This document shows, piece after piece, positions 34,898 through 47,170 of a stretch of 64,000 nucleotides of DNA. The position numbers and the translations under genes are program-made. Source of the stretch: Paratinospora sagittata (taxonomy: Eukaryota; Streptophyta; Magnoliopsida; Ranunculales; Menispermaceae); the NCBI GenBank assembly GCA_035771175.1, contig CM069590.1, positions 53,530,024 through 53,594,023 of the forward strand, given 5' to 3'. The notes under the pieces were generated by a model that was not told the origin of the DNA, did no database searches, and saw only the letters and a list, made by a program, of their open reading frames with translations. How positions within the stretch are numbered: position 1 is the stretch's first letter; every line of letters starts with the position of its first letter.

Positions 34898-35219
34898 TGT
34901 TGATTATTTGGCTCGTCCTATTCGTGGGCGTTTATGTCATTTTATTATGAAGTTAGTATTTGAAGCAAACCCTAATTTCTATTAGTGTTTGAGTTGAACC
35001 AAACCTCTCATTATTATAAATGCCCTATTACTGTATTTTGAGGGTATGAGAGTTTTGAAGCATATTTTGTACTCTCCTTTTGGAATTCCCCAATTAGTGA
35101 TTCTCATCTCCCGTGGAGTAGGCGGAGTTTCGCCGAACCACGTAAATCTTTGTGTTCTTGTTTCCATTATTTACTTTTGCATTCGATTGCTTTGATATTC
35201 GATTCCGCCGCGCACAACA
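34898..35219 (+). repeat. 3' LTR of the copia element
   Basis: Direct repeat of the 5' LTR, preceded by a polypurine tract and followed by the AAGCC duplication. Confidence 0.93.
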
Positions 35220-35692
35220 AAGCCCACTATATTTTTTTGTGATGCAAATTTCTCGATCTGGAGAAAACCATTAGTAGTTTCGATGTCTTGAGATGGAGTT
35301 GAACAGTAATTGTTGGTCCAGTGATCATTTTATCTTGAAGGAACTATTAAGTAATCGCTTCCATCGTATGCGTCAAAATTCGATCTTAATTCGGTTCTGC
35401 TTGATTTACCCCCCTCTTTTCCTATGTATTAAACTCCTGGTAGTACCACTTCAAAGAGAAATGTTTTCTAAACTCAACTCAAAAATTATATAGTGGAGGA
35501 TTTTTTTCTTTTTCAGGTCGATGATACGGTGATGTAGTGTATTTTAACATATGTTTTAGTATATAGATTTAAGTATATATTTTAAGTTGTTTTAGTATTC
35601 TTCTAATTTTAATATGTAATATATGGTGTGGGAGTAATGTGTTATGTTGATGTAGGAATACATAATATCACTATATTATAGGTAAGAGTGGC

Positions 35693-36208
35693 AATTTGTG
35701 TTGTCGTGTTGTATTTGGTCGTGTTGTAATTGTGTATAATAAAATATATTGTAAATTTAAACACATTATGTTTAAATAACATATCATTATATATAAATTC
35801 AAACTCAATACATTTAATAACATGTCATTATATATAAATTCAAACTCAATACATTTAATAAACGAGTTAAATAGGTTAATTTGTTTATAACCCTTAAAGC
35901 TTAAAATTATAATTATACAATCATATAGTAAAGATTAAATAAAATATTATAAAGTTAGAGTTTCAACACATATATAAAATATTAAAAAGTCTTCACACAT
36001 AACATAAGTCTCAAACACAAAATATAATTGTGTTAAACGGGTCAATTTCGGGTTTAGCATGTTGACCTACTTTTGACCTGAAATTTAATTGTATTCAATC
36101 GGGTTTAACCTATTTTGACCCGCATCTGTTTATACAAATCTCAAACTCGTTTATTTCGTGTTGGTTTCAGGTCGTGTTATCGTATCGTGACCTATATTGC
36201 CAACCTTA
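35693..36208. mobile_element. hAT-type MITE (516 bp)
   Basis: Left end TAAGAGTGGCAATTTGTG; right end in reverse TAAGGTTGGCAATATAGG. Flanking 8-mers ATTATAGG (35685-35692) and ATTATAAG (36209-36216) match at 7 of 8. It holds a short direct duplication (CATTATATATAAATTCAAAC twice, about 35787 and 35829). Non-coding. Confidence 0.85.
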
Positions 36209-36722
36209 ATTATAAGTATAGTTTTTGGTATAATTTTTAGATTGTAAAAGTATTTTTTTCATGTGGAATATGCTACAACGGTATATATGACCTGCTCATT
36301 TTTTAGTATGTATAACTACCTATATATGACCATATATAAGCTTAGTAAGCAGAAGAAACTAATTAACTCAAATATTTAAGTTCTTTAAGTACGGACCCAT
36401 CTATTTTGTATAATTAATCATTTGATTTTATTTTGGAAATTTGGAGACAAACTTTGTGTAAAGTGCTTGAACAAAGTTATAAATTAGTTCCATCCAACGG
36501 AATTAACTCATAAATTGGAATAGAGGTCGGAATTAATTTATAAATTGGAATAGAGGATTATATGTTAGAATGTTCTTGAATTAATACATGATTTAAGAGT
36601 ACTAAAAGTGTGTTGTATTTTTTAGTTTTTTCAAAGAATCGTCAACACTCAATAATTTAAGTGTGGTTGTGGCATCTTGAGACTTAGCCTCAAATCTCGT
36701 TGGAGTCCCGAGTCTCTTAATT

Positions 36723-36943
36723 TTTTTTTTTTTCTCTTTTTTCTTTTCTTTTATTCTAAGATACAACAAGCTCTATCGCATAACAACCGGAAGACCACTT
36801 ATTCAGATAAGAATTAATTACGAACAAGGTAGACTCGATAAATAAAAGCTTAAAGCCCACAACACCTATATATTTATTTTTTCCAAGTGAGAATTGAACC
36901 CCACCCTTGCTAGGGGCATGCAGGTGCCGGGGTTGGCAAGTCA
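36723..36943 (-). mobile_element. SINE-like retroposon
   Basis: The T/C-rich tail starting at 36723 reads as poly-A in reverse. A B-box-like GGGGTTCAATTCTC lies on the minus strand at about 36902-36888. A 9-bp duplication CTCTTAATT flanks it (36714-36722 and 36944-36952). The A box is weak. Confidence 0.6.
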
Positions 36944-36992
36944 CTCTTAATTCTTTAATTGTTGAGTTGGGGAATCCAATCCAGTCATAGAA

Positions 36993-37003
36993 TGAAAAAA
37001 AAA

Positions 37004-37020
<17 letters not shown>
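36993..37020. repeat. Poly-A tract
   Basis: A run of about 28 A followed by GAAAA repeats to about 37036; lies in the non-coding spacer before the IMPL2 gene. Confidence 0.85.
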
Positions 37021-37036
<16 letters not shown>

Positions 37037-37629
37037 TAAGTTATGATACAAATTGGATGACTCACTATTACATTAACGGTGCTATCAATATAAAAACTTT
37101 AGGGGGATTCCAATCTGTTTTTGTGGAGTAGTTGAATTATGCTATAACAAATAAAGCATTGAAATGACTACCTTCTGTTCAATTCTTTCCAATATAGATA
37201 ATATTAATTAAAAAGAGTTGCTTGGCTATTCATTGTGAAATCAAGTGGTCATCTCTTGGTATAATTCATCCCACTTTCCAACATAAAAGCTCTTTCATTA
37301 TTCAACTTGTCACATGGACATACATACCTAAACCATGCATTATTATTATTATTATTTAGTAAAATGTTTTAGAAAAATTAAGATGATAAGATTTCAGATT
37401 AAAATTTGAAAAAGGAGGAATCAAAGTGGAATCCAATGCGGCCTCAGCAAATTAAAAGCGAGTGCCAACAATTTCGTCATCTTTGGAGTGACGATGCGCG
37501 GTGCGCACGACGTGACCCCATAAGCCTAACATATCATTCACTCCCTCACACACACGCAGATGCGGTGACGCTGTGACACCCTTTAACACTAGTTGTTTCC
37601 AATCGGCCCGCTGTCTCTCTCTTTCTCCA

Positions 37630-40600
37630 ATGCTTTCCCGCCTATTAAACCCTCCTCCTTCAACACCAACCCCAACACCAACGCCTATGATCCTCTCTCG
37701 TTCTCATTCTCATTCTCATTCTAATCTCCTATTTTGTTCTTCAATTTCTATATGCACTGAACGGAACCTTCGATTTTCATCTAATTTTCCGATCTCTGAT
37801 CGAGATTTTAAAGTCTGTTTGCGGAGCGGATTTGGTTCGAGAATGAGTTTGAGTTTGAATTCGAAGCTTTCGAATGGCATCGAAAGTTTGAATAAATTAG
37901 GGTTGGAGGAAGAAGAACTGGAACATTTTGTGGAAATCGGGAATAAAGTCGCAGATGCGGCGGGAGAGGTGATTCGCAAGTATTTCCGTAAGAAATTCGA
38001 GATTATCGATAAGGAGGATTTGAGTATGTATTTCATTTACTAAAGTTTTTTTTTTTTTTTTCCTCTCCCGGTTGTTCTAATTGAAAAAAAAAAGGTGATA
38101 TTTATGTGTTGTTTTTTTTAGTATTAATGGTTATTATTTGGTGATGGATCTTCATGTTACTGTCGCAGGCCCTGTAACTATTGCTGATCGAGCTGCCGAA
38201 GAGTCGATGATTTCGATTATATTGGAGAATTTCCCTTCTCATGCAATGTGAGTTACATAACTTTATATTAGTGATTCGTGACTGATCATTTCCATGTTCT
38301 ACCTCTTTCGACAATGTTACAATTAATGAGCTTTGTCTTAAAAGCTTTAGTTATGAGTGTAAAATCGTGGGTGAATTGGACTTTCAGTTATGGAGAGGAG
38401 AATGGGTGGAGGTGCAGAGAAAAAACTGCTGAATATGTTTGGGTGTTAGATCCCATAGATGGGACAAAGAGTTTTATTACTGGTATTTTTCTGCCATTTA
38501 TCTCATGCACTTCTAGGCTTTGATAGTTTTCAGTGAAGTTGATTTTCTGTTGATTTCCAGGAAAGCCCTTGTTTGGTACTCTCATTGCTCTACTGCACAA
38601 GGGGAAGCCGGTAGGGTAAAAAAATCACATTACTTCAATGAAGCTTACAACCTTTCAAGCATATTTCTTTTGGGCCTTGATGATTGTTGTATATTAAGTT
38701 ATATCCTACAATGTCTAGTTAGAGTGATATTTACATTGATGTACCTTTCTGCTCTTTTTTGCCTCTTCATTGACAATCTTGAGCATACAAGCATATGAAG
38801 TAATTTTTATTCTTTCCTTACCGTGAATGTTTATTTGTGACATTGATAACTGTCTTCTCAGATTGTTGGCATAATTGATCAACCTGTTCTGAGAGAGAGA
38901 TGGATAGGAATGTCTGGGAAAAGAACTACATTAAATGGACAGGAAGTGTCCACTCGCCCCTGTGAAAGACTTGCACAAGCTTATCTGTATGCATTTCTTT
39001 TCTTTTGTAGTCTTGTTCTTGGGGTAAAACTTGATTTATCTGACCTTAACTTGACCACCAGAAATTGTCCTGATCTGATAACAATCATATCACGTAGAAA
39101 AACTAAAACCATCAATGATAGGACTATGGAAGTTAGATTTAAATCTGAACCAACAATAATTGTGTCGGCTTTGGTTTAATCAATCTGATAACATAAATGC
39201 AATTCATACAATATGGCGAATGTAATAGTTTGTGCCATTGGAATTGGACTAGAAGATAGTTAATGACTCCCGACCTTTATTATATTGTGTCATCAGATTC
39301 CAAAACTGTGGGTCTGACCCTGGATTAAAGGATAGGTTTTCTGCCTTGATGTAACCCTATTATTGGAAACATTATTTGGCATTATAAGTTGATGGTTTCT
39401 GATATGTATTTCTGTCAATTATGTCAATGTAAATCCTTAGTAGCTATCTGGCATTAAGACTCAATATATATATATATTTCAAATTATTCCTTTTCAGGTA
39501 TACTACAAGCCCACATCTCTTCAGTGGAGATGCCGAAAAGGCATTTGATCATGTTAGAAGTAAGGTTAGTGCATAGCAATTTTTAGTTTTGGAGATGGAC
39601 CGTTCCATGGTACTACAATTCCTTTCAAACTTGGAAGGGCATGTTAATTCTAAAACAATTTATCTGTTTTCTTTCCTGTTCTCTTTTATTGGGAAGGTGA
39701 AAGTGCCCCTTTATGGCTGCGACTGTTATGCTTATGCACTTTTGGCCTCTGGTTACGTGGATCTAGTTATTGAATCAGGCCTCAAGGTGATATATTCACT
39801 TCACTCGTCTCTTTACTTTAGTCTCTCACCAGTGACTTATGGGTGTACTCCTTAAAATTTTCTTTTTTAAATTTATGCTTCTTCAACAGAGTGATTTATA
39901 TTAATTCAATTATGCAGTTCGCCTTCAATTGTTGCAAATGATGTATTCTCTAGCTAATCAACATTCTAATGTCTTTCTCAGCCCTATGATTTCTTGTCAT
40001 TGGTACCAGTAATTGAAGGTGCTGGAGGAGTGATTACTGATTGGAGTGGCCATCAACTGTATTGGGAGGCCTCTGCAGATTCACGTGCTACAAGTAAGTT
40101 TCTTTCTTTTGCAGCTTCAAAAGAAGTGGTAATTCTGACCTGCTTTATGCCTGACTTCTTTGATTATTTATTAGTTATGAATCTAGCTGAAAGGAACCAT
40201 GAATTATTTCTGCAAACCGCCAATATTTTTTTAAAATTGTTTCGGACGTAGGGTGAAAATACTAGTGTTGTTCGTGGGTAAAAGGAAGATAACCTTTTTT
40301 TTTTAAAAAAAAGAAAAAGTAAAAAGCTATGGCATTTTAAATAATATTCTTGGACAAAAGCTCCATTTTTTGTCCCGTATATGTTGTTGACTTAATCTGA
40401 TATCTCAATTCTACAGGATCATAGGGTTGGGTTCTTTCAGAATGCAATATTGCAGTCTGGGAAATCTTGCACAGTTTGCCAGATCTTAGATGAAATCTTT
40501 CAGAATGCTAAGGCTGTATTTGGTTGGAGATTCAAAAACAAGAATCCCATGTCAAAATAGAAAATTCAGAAAACGACTTTTCATCATTTTTTGAAAACAA

Positions 40601-40833
40601 CCTATTTTCTTTGTAAAAAGCTAAAAACTGGTTTTGAATTCATTTAAACAAAACAGGTTTTCTATGTTTTTTGGATTTTCAGATACAAAAACTATATTTG
40701 TATCACAAACTAATCAGGACCTGACTTTCTGCAGTGTTACTCCTTTATCATTCAATTCTCAGGTTTCAATGTGGTAGCAGCTGGAGACAAACAGCTACAC
40801 AAACAGGCTTTAGATTCACTACAGTGGCAGTAA
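37630..40833 (+). CDS. IMPL2: Histidinol-phosphate phosphatase, plastid (IMPL2/HISN7)
   Basis: Removes phosphate from L-histidinol phosphate, the penultimate stage of histidine synthesis in plastids. Exons: 37630-38023, 38169-38247, 38388-38482, 38561-38610, 38862-38986, 39498-39564, 39697-39786, 39982-40093, 40763-40833; total 360 residues, all phases consistent. A Ser/Pro/Thr-rich N terminus resembles a chloroplast transit peptide. Inositol-monophosphatase-fold metal ligands: E161/E162 of GEEN, D179-P-I-D182-G-T motif, and D303 in the PYDFLSLVPVIEGAGG block with GGVITDWSG after it. The C terminus FNVVAAGDKQ...ALDSLQWQ matches IMPL2 rather than IMPL1 or VTC4. A second ATG at 37687 is possible. 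Convergent with the next gene. Confidence 0.93.
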
Positions 40834-41535
40834 AGTCTCTTAAGTAAAATTGTGATCTATGAAGAAGCTAGAAGTTGAATAGATACATTCTCAGAGGAGC
40901 AGATGAATTCATGGTCTTCATTTATCCTGGAATATCATTAACGTTGGAGCCACTGAGGTGGAGTTGATGAGATACGCATGGAAAGTTTATATGACATTTT
41001 CATTCCTGTCGCAAATGTAAACAATTGAAGCTGCAATTGGTGTACTGTAGTTTAATTAATACCATATTCCAAATATGATTTAACATACTTATCCAATTTT
41101 AGGTCTCTGAAGTCTGAAGATACAGATCTTCACATTCTATCGCTTTTCTGTCTGGATATAAATCTTGTAATAGAATACATAAAGAGCTATACCCCAAGTA
41201 TCATTATGGTGACAGAGAGAATGAAGGAAAAGAACAATAAATTTCGCCACACAACGCAAAACCCTCCTGGCTAGGAACTTAGCTGACCTGCAAATTAGAT
41301 GCCAATATCAGAAGTATTACCTGACATGCCAACTTTGCTTGGATGATATCATATTGGGTTGAACCAATGGCCAGTGGTTTGATATAAGGTAAGCAATATG
41401 TACATATAACAGAGAAGAAAATGACACTGAGAAAGAAGAATGTACAACTTAAAAGAGAGTTTGATGCAAAACAAAATTGGTTTAACCGGGCTCCCAAATC
41501 ATTAAAACAAAGTTCTATATCAATATTGATCAAAG

Positions 41536-44500
41536 CTATTGAAATGGATCCTCTATTGACTTGATAATACTTTCAAGTCCAGATCTGTATGTTGGATGAA
41601 TCAGTCTCACTCCTAGTTCATTTTTAAGACGGGCATTGGATACCCGTTTCTCACCTCCGCTTGGTTTTTCCCTGGTAGATGACTCTGACATAATAGCAGA
41701 AGCACTTGGTTTAATTTTCCCAGGCCATCTTTTCTCGATCAGTGCCCGTGCAAAAGCAAATACTTCTGCTCGTGGTGCTGGATCGTCATCAACAACGTTG
41801 TTTATCCTCCTGAAACATCCATTAGTAATGCAAATGATGTAAGTAGCAAAACAAAGCTTCACCTTATTTTGCATTTCTATTATAATGACTGAGGGCTCAT
41901 TAAGTCAATCTTCAATAATATTCCTAACCTACTTGGTTAATGAACTACAAAATACTAATTACAATGGATTCTGAGGAAGACCCATGATCATAATGGAATC
42001 TAAGGGACTGATAAATAATTGGAGGCAAAGGATAACATATATAAGCTAGATGTAATTTTGTATAAAAATAAGTAATACTATTAAATTTAATCCTTCTAGA
42101 AGAATTGAAAAAGGAAATAACATCCATACTTAATGAAATCAACAATTAACAGTAAAGTGTATCTACCCGTATGATGGCGTGTCTATACTTGCTTTAAGTG
42201 CCTGACAAATATCGTCCACATGAATTCGGGAAGTGTAACGCCTAGCTTCTCTCATCTTCTGGCTATCTGTCAACAACTCTTGCTTGATAATAGTTTCCAA
42301 GGCGCTGCAAGAGGACACGTGTTACTTCATAAGAATCAATTGTATCAGTAGTTAACATAAACAAAGTCGCAAGTTCCTCAATCAAGTATTCTTTTTTTTC
42401 TATCAGGCATCAGTGGGCTCAAGGGAGACCTGCCTCACACTGAGGACTCCGCTGTGGGCACATGACATGAGGGCCTAGACCTCGTGGGCATGAAGAGGCC
42501 CAGGACAAGAGCTCAAAAAGCCTAACAAGCAGCTATGGTATATTGAATCTACTCCATGGCGACCCAACATTAGGTTGAGCGAGTGGCGAAGTTGAGGGGC
42601 ATAAGATTCTATTATAAAATAGATCCCGAGTTCAAGCCTCCCCACTTACACAGCAGCGTCCTTAGGTGTTTGTGGCCATGCCCCAGGGGACTAGTTGGGG
42701 TGGCCCCCCCGATACCCCTGACTACACAAAAAAAAAAACCTACTCCATGGCACAACTGTTTCCAAGAAGACTTGAAGTCAACCTCACTGATGAGGGGGAA
42801 TGCAATTAACTACAAGATCAAATGGTCATTTGCACCTTCATAGGTGTTTAACAGTCGGGACTTAAAACTACCAAGGATGCGACCAACTCAACAACCAAGC
42901 AAAATGAGTAACAAATAGCTAATTATGCAGATAATCTATGTTTTATGATTTTATGAACATCACAAATAACATTTAGAAGTGGATAAATTAACTGCCCATA
43001 ACAATTAAGAGAAACACAAATGTAAGTCAGTTTTGCAGAAAATCTTAACCAGTTCTGTATAACTTCCACCCTATTAAGAACTTTTTCATTTTAAAACTGT
43101 TTACTATTATTTCTTTAAAATTTATGAGTTAAATTTACAAATAATTACAACATGGCTTCGGTTCTATTTTCATTTTCAAACTATTTACCATTATTTTGTA
43201 TACTTATCAAATGTTTTTACACATTGATCCATCCAAATCTAGTCATGAATGCTTTTAAATTACCCGTCATATGAAATGTGTGCTTAAACTAATAATTAAT
43301 CTAATGTCTAAAGTTTCTGCCTACATGAAAAAAATTAACTACTAATTTGACAAGATACGTAATGAAGCTAAGAACATCCAAAATATACTTATCATACAGA
43401 CCTTCTTCCAGGTCCGTAGATTCCACCTAGTCGCAATACTTGGGCTGACACCCCAAGGCCATGTCCTACATTCAACCATCTTTCCTCAGCAACCAACCTT
43501 GCCTTAGCAGACTCTTTCGTGGGGTTTGCAGGATAGCTGTCATTGTATCATGCATGTATTAGCAAGAGCTCACTTCTGTTTCTTCAACTACAGCTGTACA
43601 TGACAAAAGCACTTGTTCAGATAAATTTGCTTACTCCTCATCAACCCATGCGCCGCTGCAATCTCCATAGACACCTGCAATTTGCAAGACATGTATCACA
43701 GTCTGAGACATCCTCATCCATCAAGAGGGATTCAGGAGAAAATATCACAAGGATTGAAAATATTTTAAAAAAAAATGTATCCAAATTTCCTTCAATAAGC
43801 AAATAAGATTTTAGGTAGCTTTGTTAATACTAATGGATGCTGATATTTTTTATTTTTTATTTTTTTGAGTGGAAACAATGCGCCCTTAGCCCACATGTCC
43901 CTCCCGTGGGGTATCAAGTCCATTCAGACCCACTAATCCCCACACCATCGGATTGATCAAACGGTTCTTTAGAATGCCCCACCCGGCCGAGTGTCTTTCA
44001 CGAAAGGGGCCCTCAGAGTGGTCGAGCTAAACCCACGGGATTTGGATATTGTCCCACGTGAAGCAACTCCGTGCAACTTCTTCGTTACCATAAGGATGCT
44101 GATAACTTCATTTAAGCCAATCTGGATTGCGTGCTAAATAACTAGACAAGCAGGGCAAACTAGCCTAAAGTGAAAAGCGTTAAGAAATGTGCTTTCTATG
44201 AGGCCACTCTTAAGTAGTGGCTTGATAATTGATCCATTGCCATATGCTTTATTTATTTATTGTTTAATCACATAAAATACACCCATATTAGAATGGAGAA
44301 CAAAGATACATTATGCTTTAGAGTTAGGGTCATGCAGCAAGTATTCTTGCTGCCCCATGAACCACCAGAATCAAGTTTCAGCCAGATTGGTGATACCTAG
44401 CTTCAGCATTAAATCTTTTGTGTTTCTTTTTGACATAAAATTGGCTTCATTAACAGTACTGGAAAAACTGGCTTCATTAACAGTACTGGAAAAACATAGG

Positions 44501-46471
44501 TTCTAAGCCCATAACTGAAAGAATGCTTATGCCTATTTGCATCTTCTATGCATTAGTTCACCAAGAGAAACCGAACTTTATACAAGACAGCAATGTGTGC
44601 CACAGGGAAAGACAAGCATGAACATTCTAACCTATGCTTATACTCATTCCAATCAAGATAACTGCAGACAGACAAATATCAGAATTATGATTTGAGAGTC
44701 AATTGGCATACTATAGACACAGATTTAGAAATCACTCATTGTACACAGTACTTAGGTTGCAGCTAAAATGAAATTTGATCTAGATGTAGGCCAACTGAAT
44801 GTGAAAACTATAATTCAAAGCCAGTTCATAAAAGTTCTCCAAGAGATTACTTGTTGATGATAAGTAACATAGCCATTGAAGATTCCCATTTCCAACTTTA
44901 CTTATTAGAAGATCTTGATATTGATTAAGCACCTGCATGGCAAGATACAAATCCAAAGAGTAAGCCTTACTATTAAAATTAAAATTAAAATGACAAATAA
45001 TAATAATAACAATAAACAATGACGATGATGATGATGTAATCCAGAAAGAGCTTAACATGGCAATGAAGTAGAAGTGTTCTAACTTAGCTTACAGGATCAC
45101 CAAGACCAACAACAGGAGGTATTGAGACAAGGATGTGAGTAGCCTGTTCCAAAGATGTCAGACTTTTCAGTCTGAAAAAATAATTAATCATATTAAGTGT
45201 TAAGACACGGAAAAAAAAGAGGGTAAAATTGATAATGTAAACAATGACAAAAGTATTGACTTAAATTAAAAGAAAAGGCATATCTAGTCACAAGGCTCTT
45301 ACAATTAATGGGTGTAGGGAGGGTATAACTTGAGCAGCGTTACCTCCACAATGGAAATGTTGTTTTTATATTTAAACCTATAACCTATTGATCATAATCA
45401 AACAACCTCAACTATTATGTCAAAGCCCATTCTTTTGAAGTATTAACTTTAATGAAGTTTAAAAAACCATTTATTGAACAGTCATATACTTAACAAGAGA
45501 TTTATAGGTTATCGGTTTAAATATGTGTAAGTTCATTGAAAAAGCTAAAGGAAATGTGTGTGGCCATGCAAGACGTAGGATGTAGTCTTGTAGAGAAGGA
45601 AAAAACGGAGAATGATTTCAAAACTCCTCTAGAGAGAATTTTTTATTTTTTATTATTTTTTAAAAAGCCAAATATATTCAATTGCATTAATAACTATCTT
45701 ACTCTGTATCATTGATATAGAGTTGCACATCGAATCCCATTTCCTCAAGTTTCTGCTTCTTAATTACACTCCTGCAAGTACCTGCTACATGCCTACAAGT
45801 TCAGCTTCAAGATATCAATTTTTTGCATGGAAGGTTCTATAAAAAACCGCATAAATAAATAGTGCCAAATTTGTAGTCTACCAGATCAAACAATTGAGAG
45901 TGGTGGTTACTAAGTGGCATCATCTTGGAATAAACATGGTAAAAGAACCAGAATGTGAGAAAAAACATTAACCTCCTGAGTAACAGCTACAACTAAATAC
46001 TCAATTCAGTTCAGAATTGGCAGTAAACGAAAAAACATGGTTAAAATGTATGCTAAACTGCAGTCACTGGTTTGTTCCGTTTTGAAAGCCATCTGCCAGT
46101 GCATCAATCTTCTTCTTCTTTTTTAACACTGTAACTCAAATCCTCGGCCCCTCCAACAAATTTAGTCATGAGTTACAGAAATTAGGGCTTGAATAAGGTA
46201 CGAGAGAAGTTGGAGTAGAAAAACCATACCAGTTCTCTTTTTGCAACTCCTTTGCGAAGAATTGTCCGACGAAACCCAATCCAAATATGAACATACGATA
46301 CTTAGATTCCGAGCTGTCAGTCGTGCTAAAGCATTTGATATTGCACAGAGAATTGGGAGAAGGAAGAGGTTTCAGATGAGTGGGTTTGGTAGAAAAACGT
46401 CGAAATTGAAGGGGATTGAAGAAGGGCAATGAAGAAGAAGAAGATAGTGTTGATAGGTTCGAGATCTCCAT
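41536..46471 (-). CDS. NAD(P)-binding Rossmann-fold protein, YeeZ-like atypical SDR
   Basis: Eight minus-strand exons: 46471-46230, 45792-45703, 45171-45093, 44932-44851, 43674-43635, 43536-43402, 42304-42167, 41809-41536; 359 residues with consistent phases. A Ser-rich leader (1-50) suggests plastid targeting. The nucleotide-binding site is FIFGLGFVGQFFAKEL. Later conserved blocks are HILVSIPPVVG, YGDCSGAWVDE followed by YPANPT, LRLGGIYGPGR and RIHVDDICQAL, all typical of epimerase-like atypical short-chain dehydrogenases. Substrate is unknown. I recall At1g19690 as the likely Arabidopsis counterpart. Introns carry a SINE (42561) and a second SINE-like element (43846). Confidence 0.9.
42561..42739 (+). 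mobile_element. tRNA-derived SINE with perfect 12-bp duplication
   Basis: Lies in an intron of the Rossmann gene, opposite in strand. An A-box-like GGTTGAGCGAGTGGCGAAG lies near its 5' end and a B-box-like GAGTTCAAGCC near 42630. A poly-A tail ends at 42739. The 12-mer CTACTCCATGGC is repeated exactly at 42549-42560 and 42740-42751. Total about 179 bp. Confidence 0.88.
43846..44093 (-). mobile_element. SINE-like retroposon, intronic
   Basis: Starts with a T-rich tract (A tail in reverse) and is flanked by an exact 11-bp duplication GGATGCTGATA (43835-43845 and 44094-44104). The body is GC-richer than the intron around it. Clear pol III boxes were not located, so it may be a SINE or another short retroposon. 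Confidence 0.75.
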
Positions 46472-47170
46472 ATGAATATGATGGAAATGCCGCGATTAGC
46501 ATCCACACACACGTTGGGGAGGCTCAATTCGATACAACCATCGAGCGAACTCCAAACTTTGAAGATAGAGAGAAGATTTTACTCGGAGGCCATTGCATTA
46601 GGTCTTCCAAATATATATATAACCGAATGCAGATGAAATTTAAATCCAGCACCTTTGTGAATTCGTAGTCTCAACAACCCACAATACAATTGCGCGAAGA
46701 AGAAGAAGACGATCAATATATATACATCTACGACGTTTTAAACCGAAAAATCCACACTATCATGCAATTTTGGAGCTAAGCCTTAAAACTCCAGAGTGAT
46801 GATTTGATTAAAAAAAAGGATTCATGTTTAGACCTACACGTAAGCCAGTTTTCCCGTCGTCATTTCAATCCGAGAAGCGAGAATATCAAACACTTAACCG
46901 AAATAACACACCCATTTTCACTATAGCACAAAAACAGTGTTGATGAGCATAAGTGTAATACCAAGGAATAAACCGACAATCTTATCAACTGGGGATTTCT
47001 TTTCTAGGATATTTTTTTTATAAAATTAACACTAACAATTCATGTAGCAACAGTCAGAGCCCAACGCTGGTGTGCACAAAGAGGACAGTTAACCACATGA
47101 ACGAAAGAATGCACTGCCTCATAATCCATGGCTTTAAAAAGCATGTTTCATCTCTATATATGCTCTTTGC

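Larger units (their letters stand above)
32604..35219 (+). mobile_element. Non-autonomous Ty1/copia retrotransposon with both LTRs
   Basis: Two direct LTRs (32604-32918, 315 bp; 34898-35219, 322 bp) each start TGTTGATTATTTGG and end ACAACA. They are flanked by a perfect 5-bp duplication AAGCC (32599-32603 and 35220-35224). A tRNA-iMet-type primer site (TTGGTATCAGAGC) lies at 32921, and a polypurine tract (AAGGTGGAGATT) directly precedes the 3' LTR. The internal region encodes only Gag, protease and the start of integrase. The integrase core, RT and RNase H are missing, so the element needs proteins from elsewhere. The LTRs differ mostly by transitions. Confidence 0.95.

Noticed and set aside
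35293..35493. Plus-strand 66-codon frame after the copia element
   Set aside because: No signal, motif or splice context supports it.
37573..37629. Upstream extension of the IMPL2 frame before 37630
   Set aside because: No ATG opens it; the first in-frame ATG is at 37630, and the extension is leader sequence.
40510..40700. AAAACA/TGTTTT-rich stretch in the last IMPL2 intron that resembles a Tourist-like MITE
   Set aside because: Ends and flanking duplications could not be defined convincingly.
46429..46668. Plus-strand 79-codon frame starting MKKKKIVLIGSR
   Set aside because: It overlaps the start and upstream region of the minus-strand Rossmann gene and has no conserved features.
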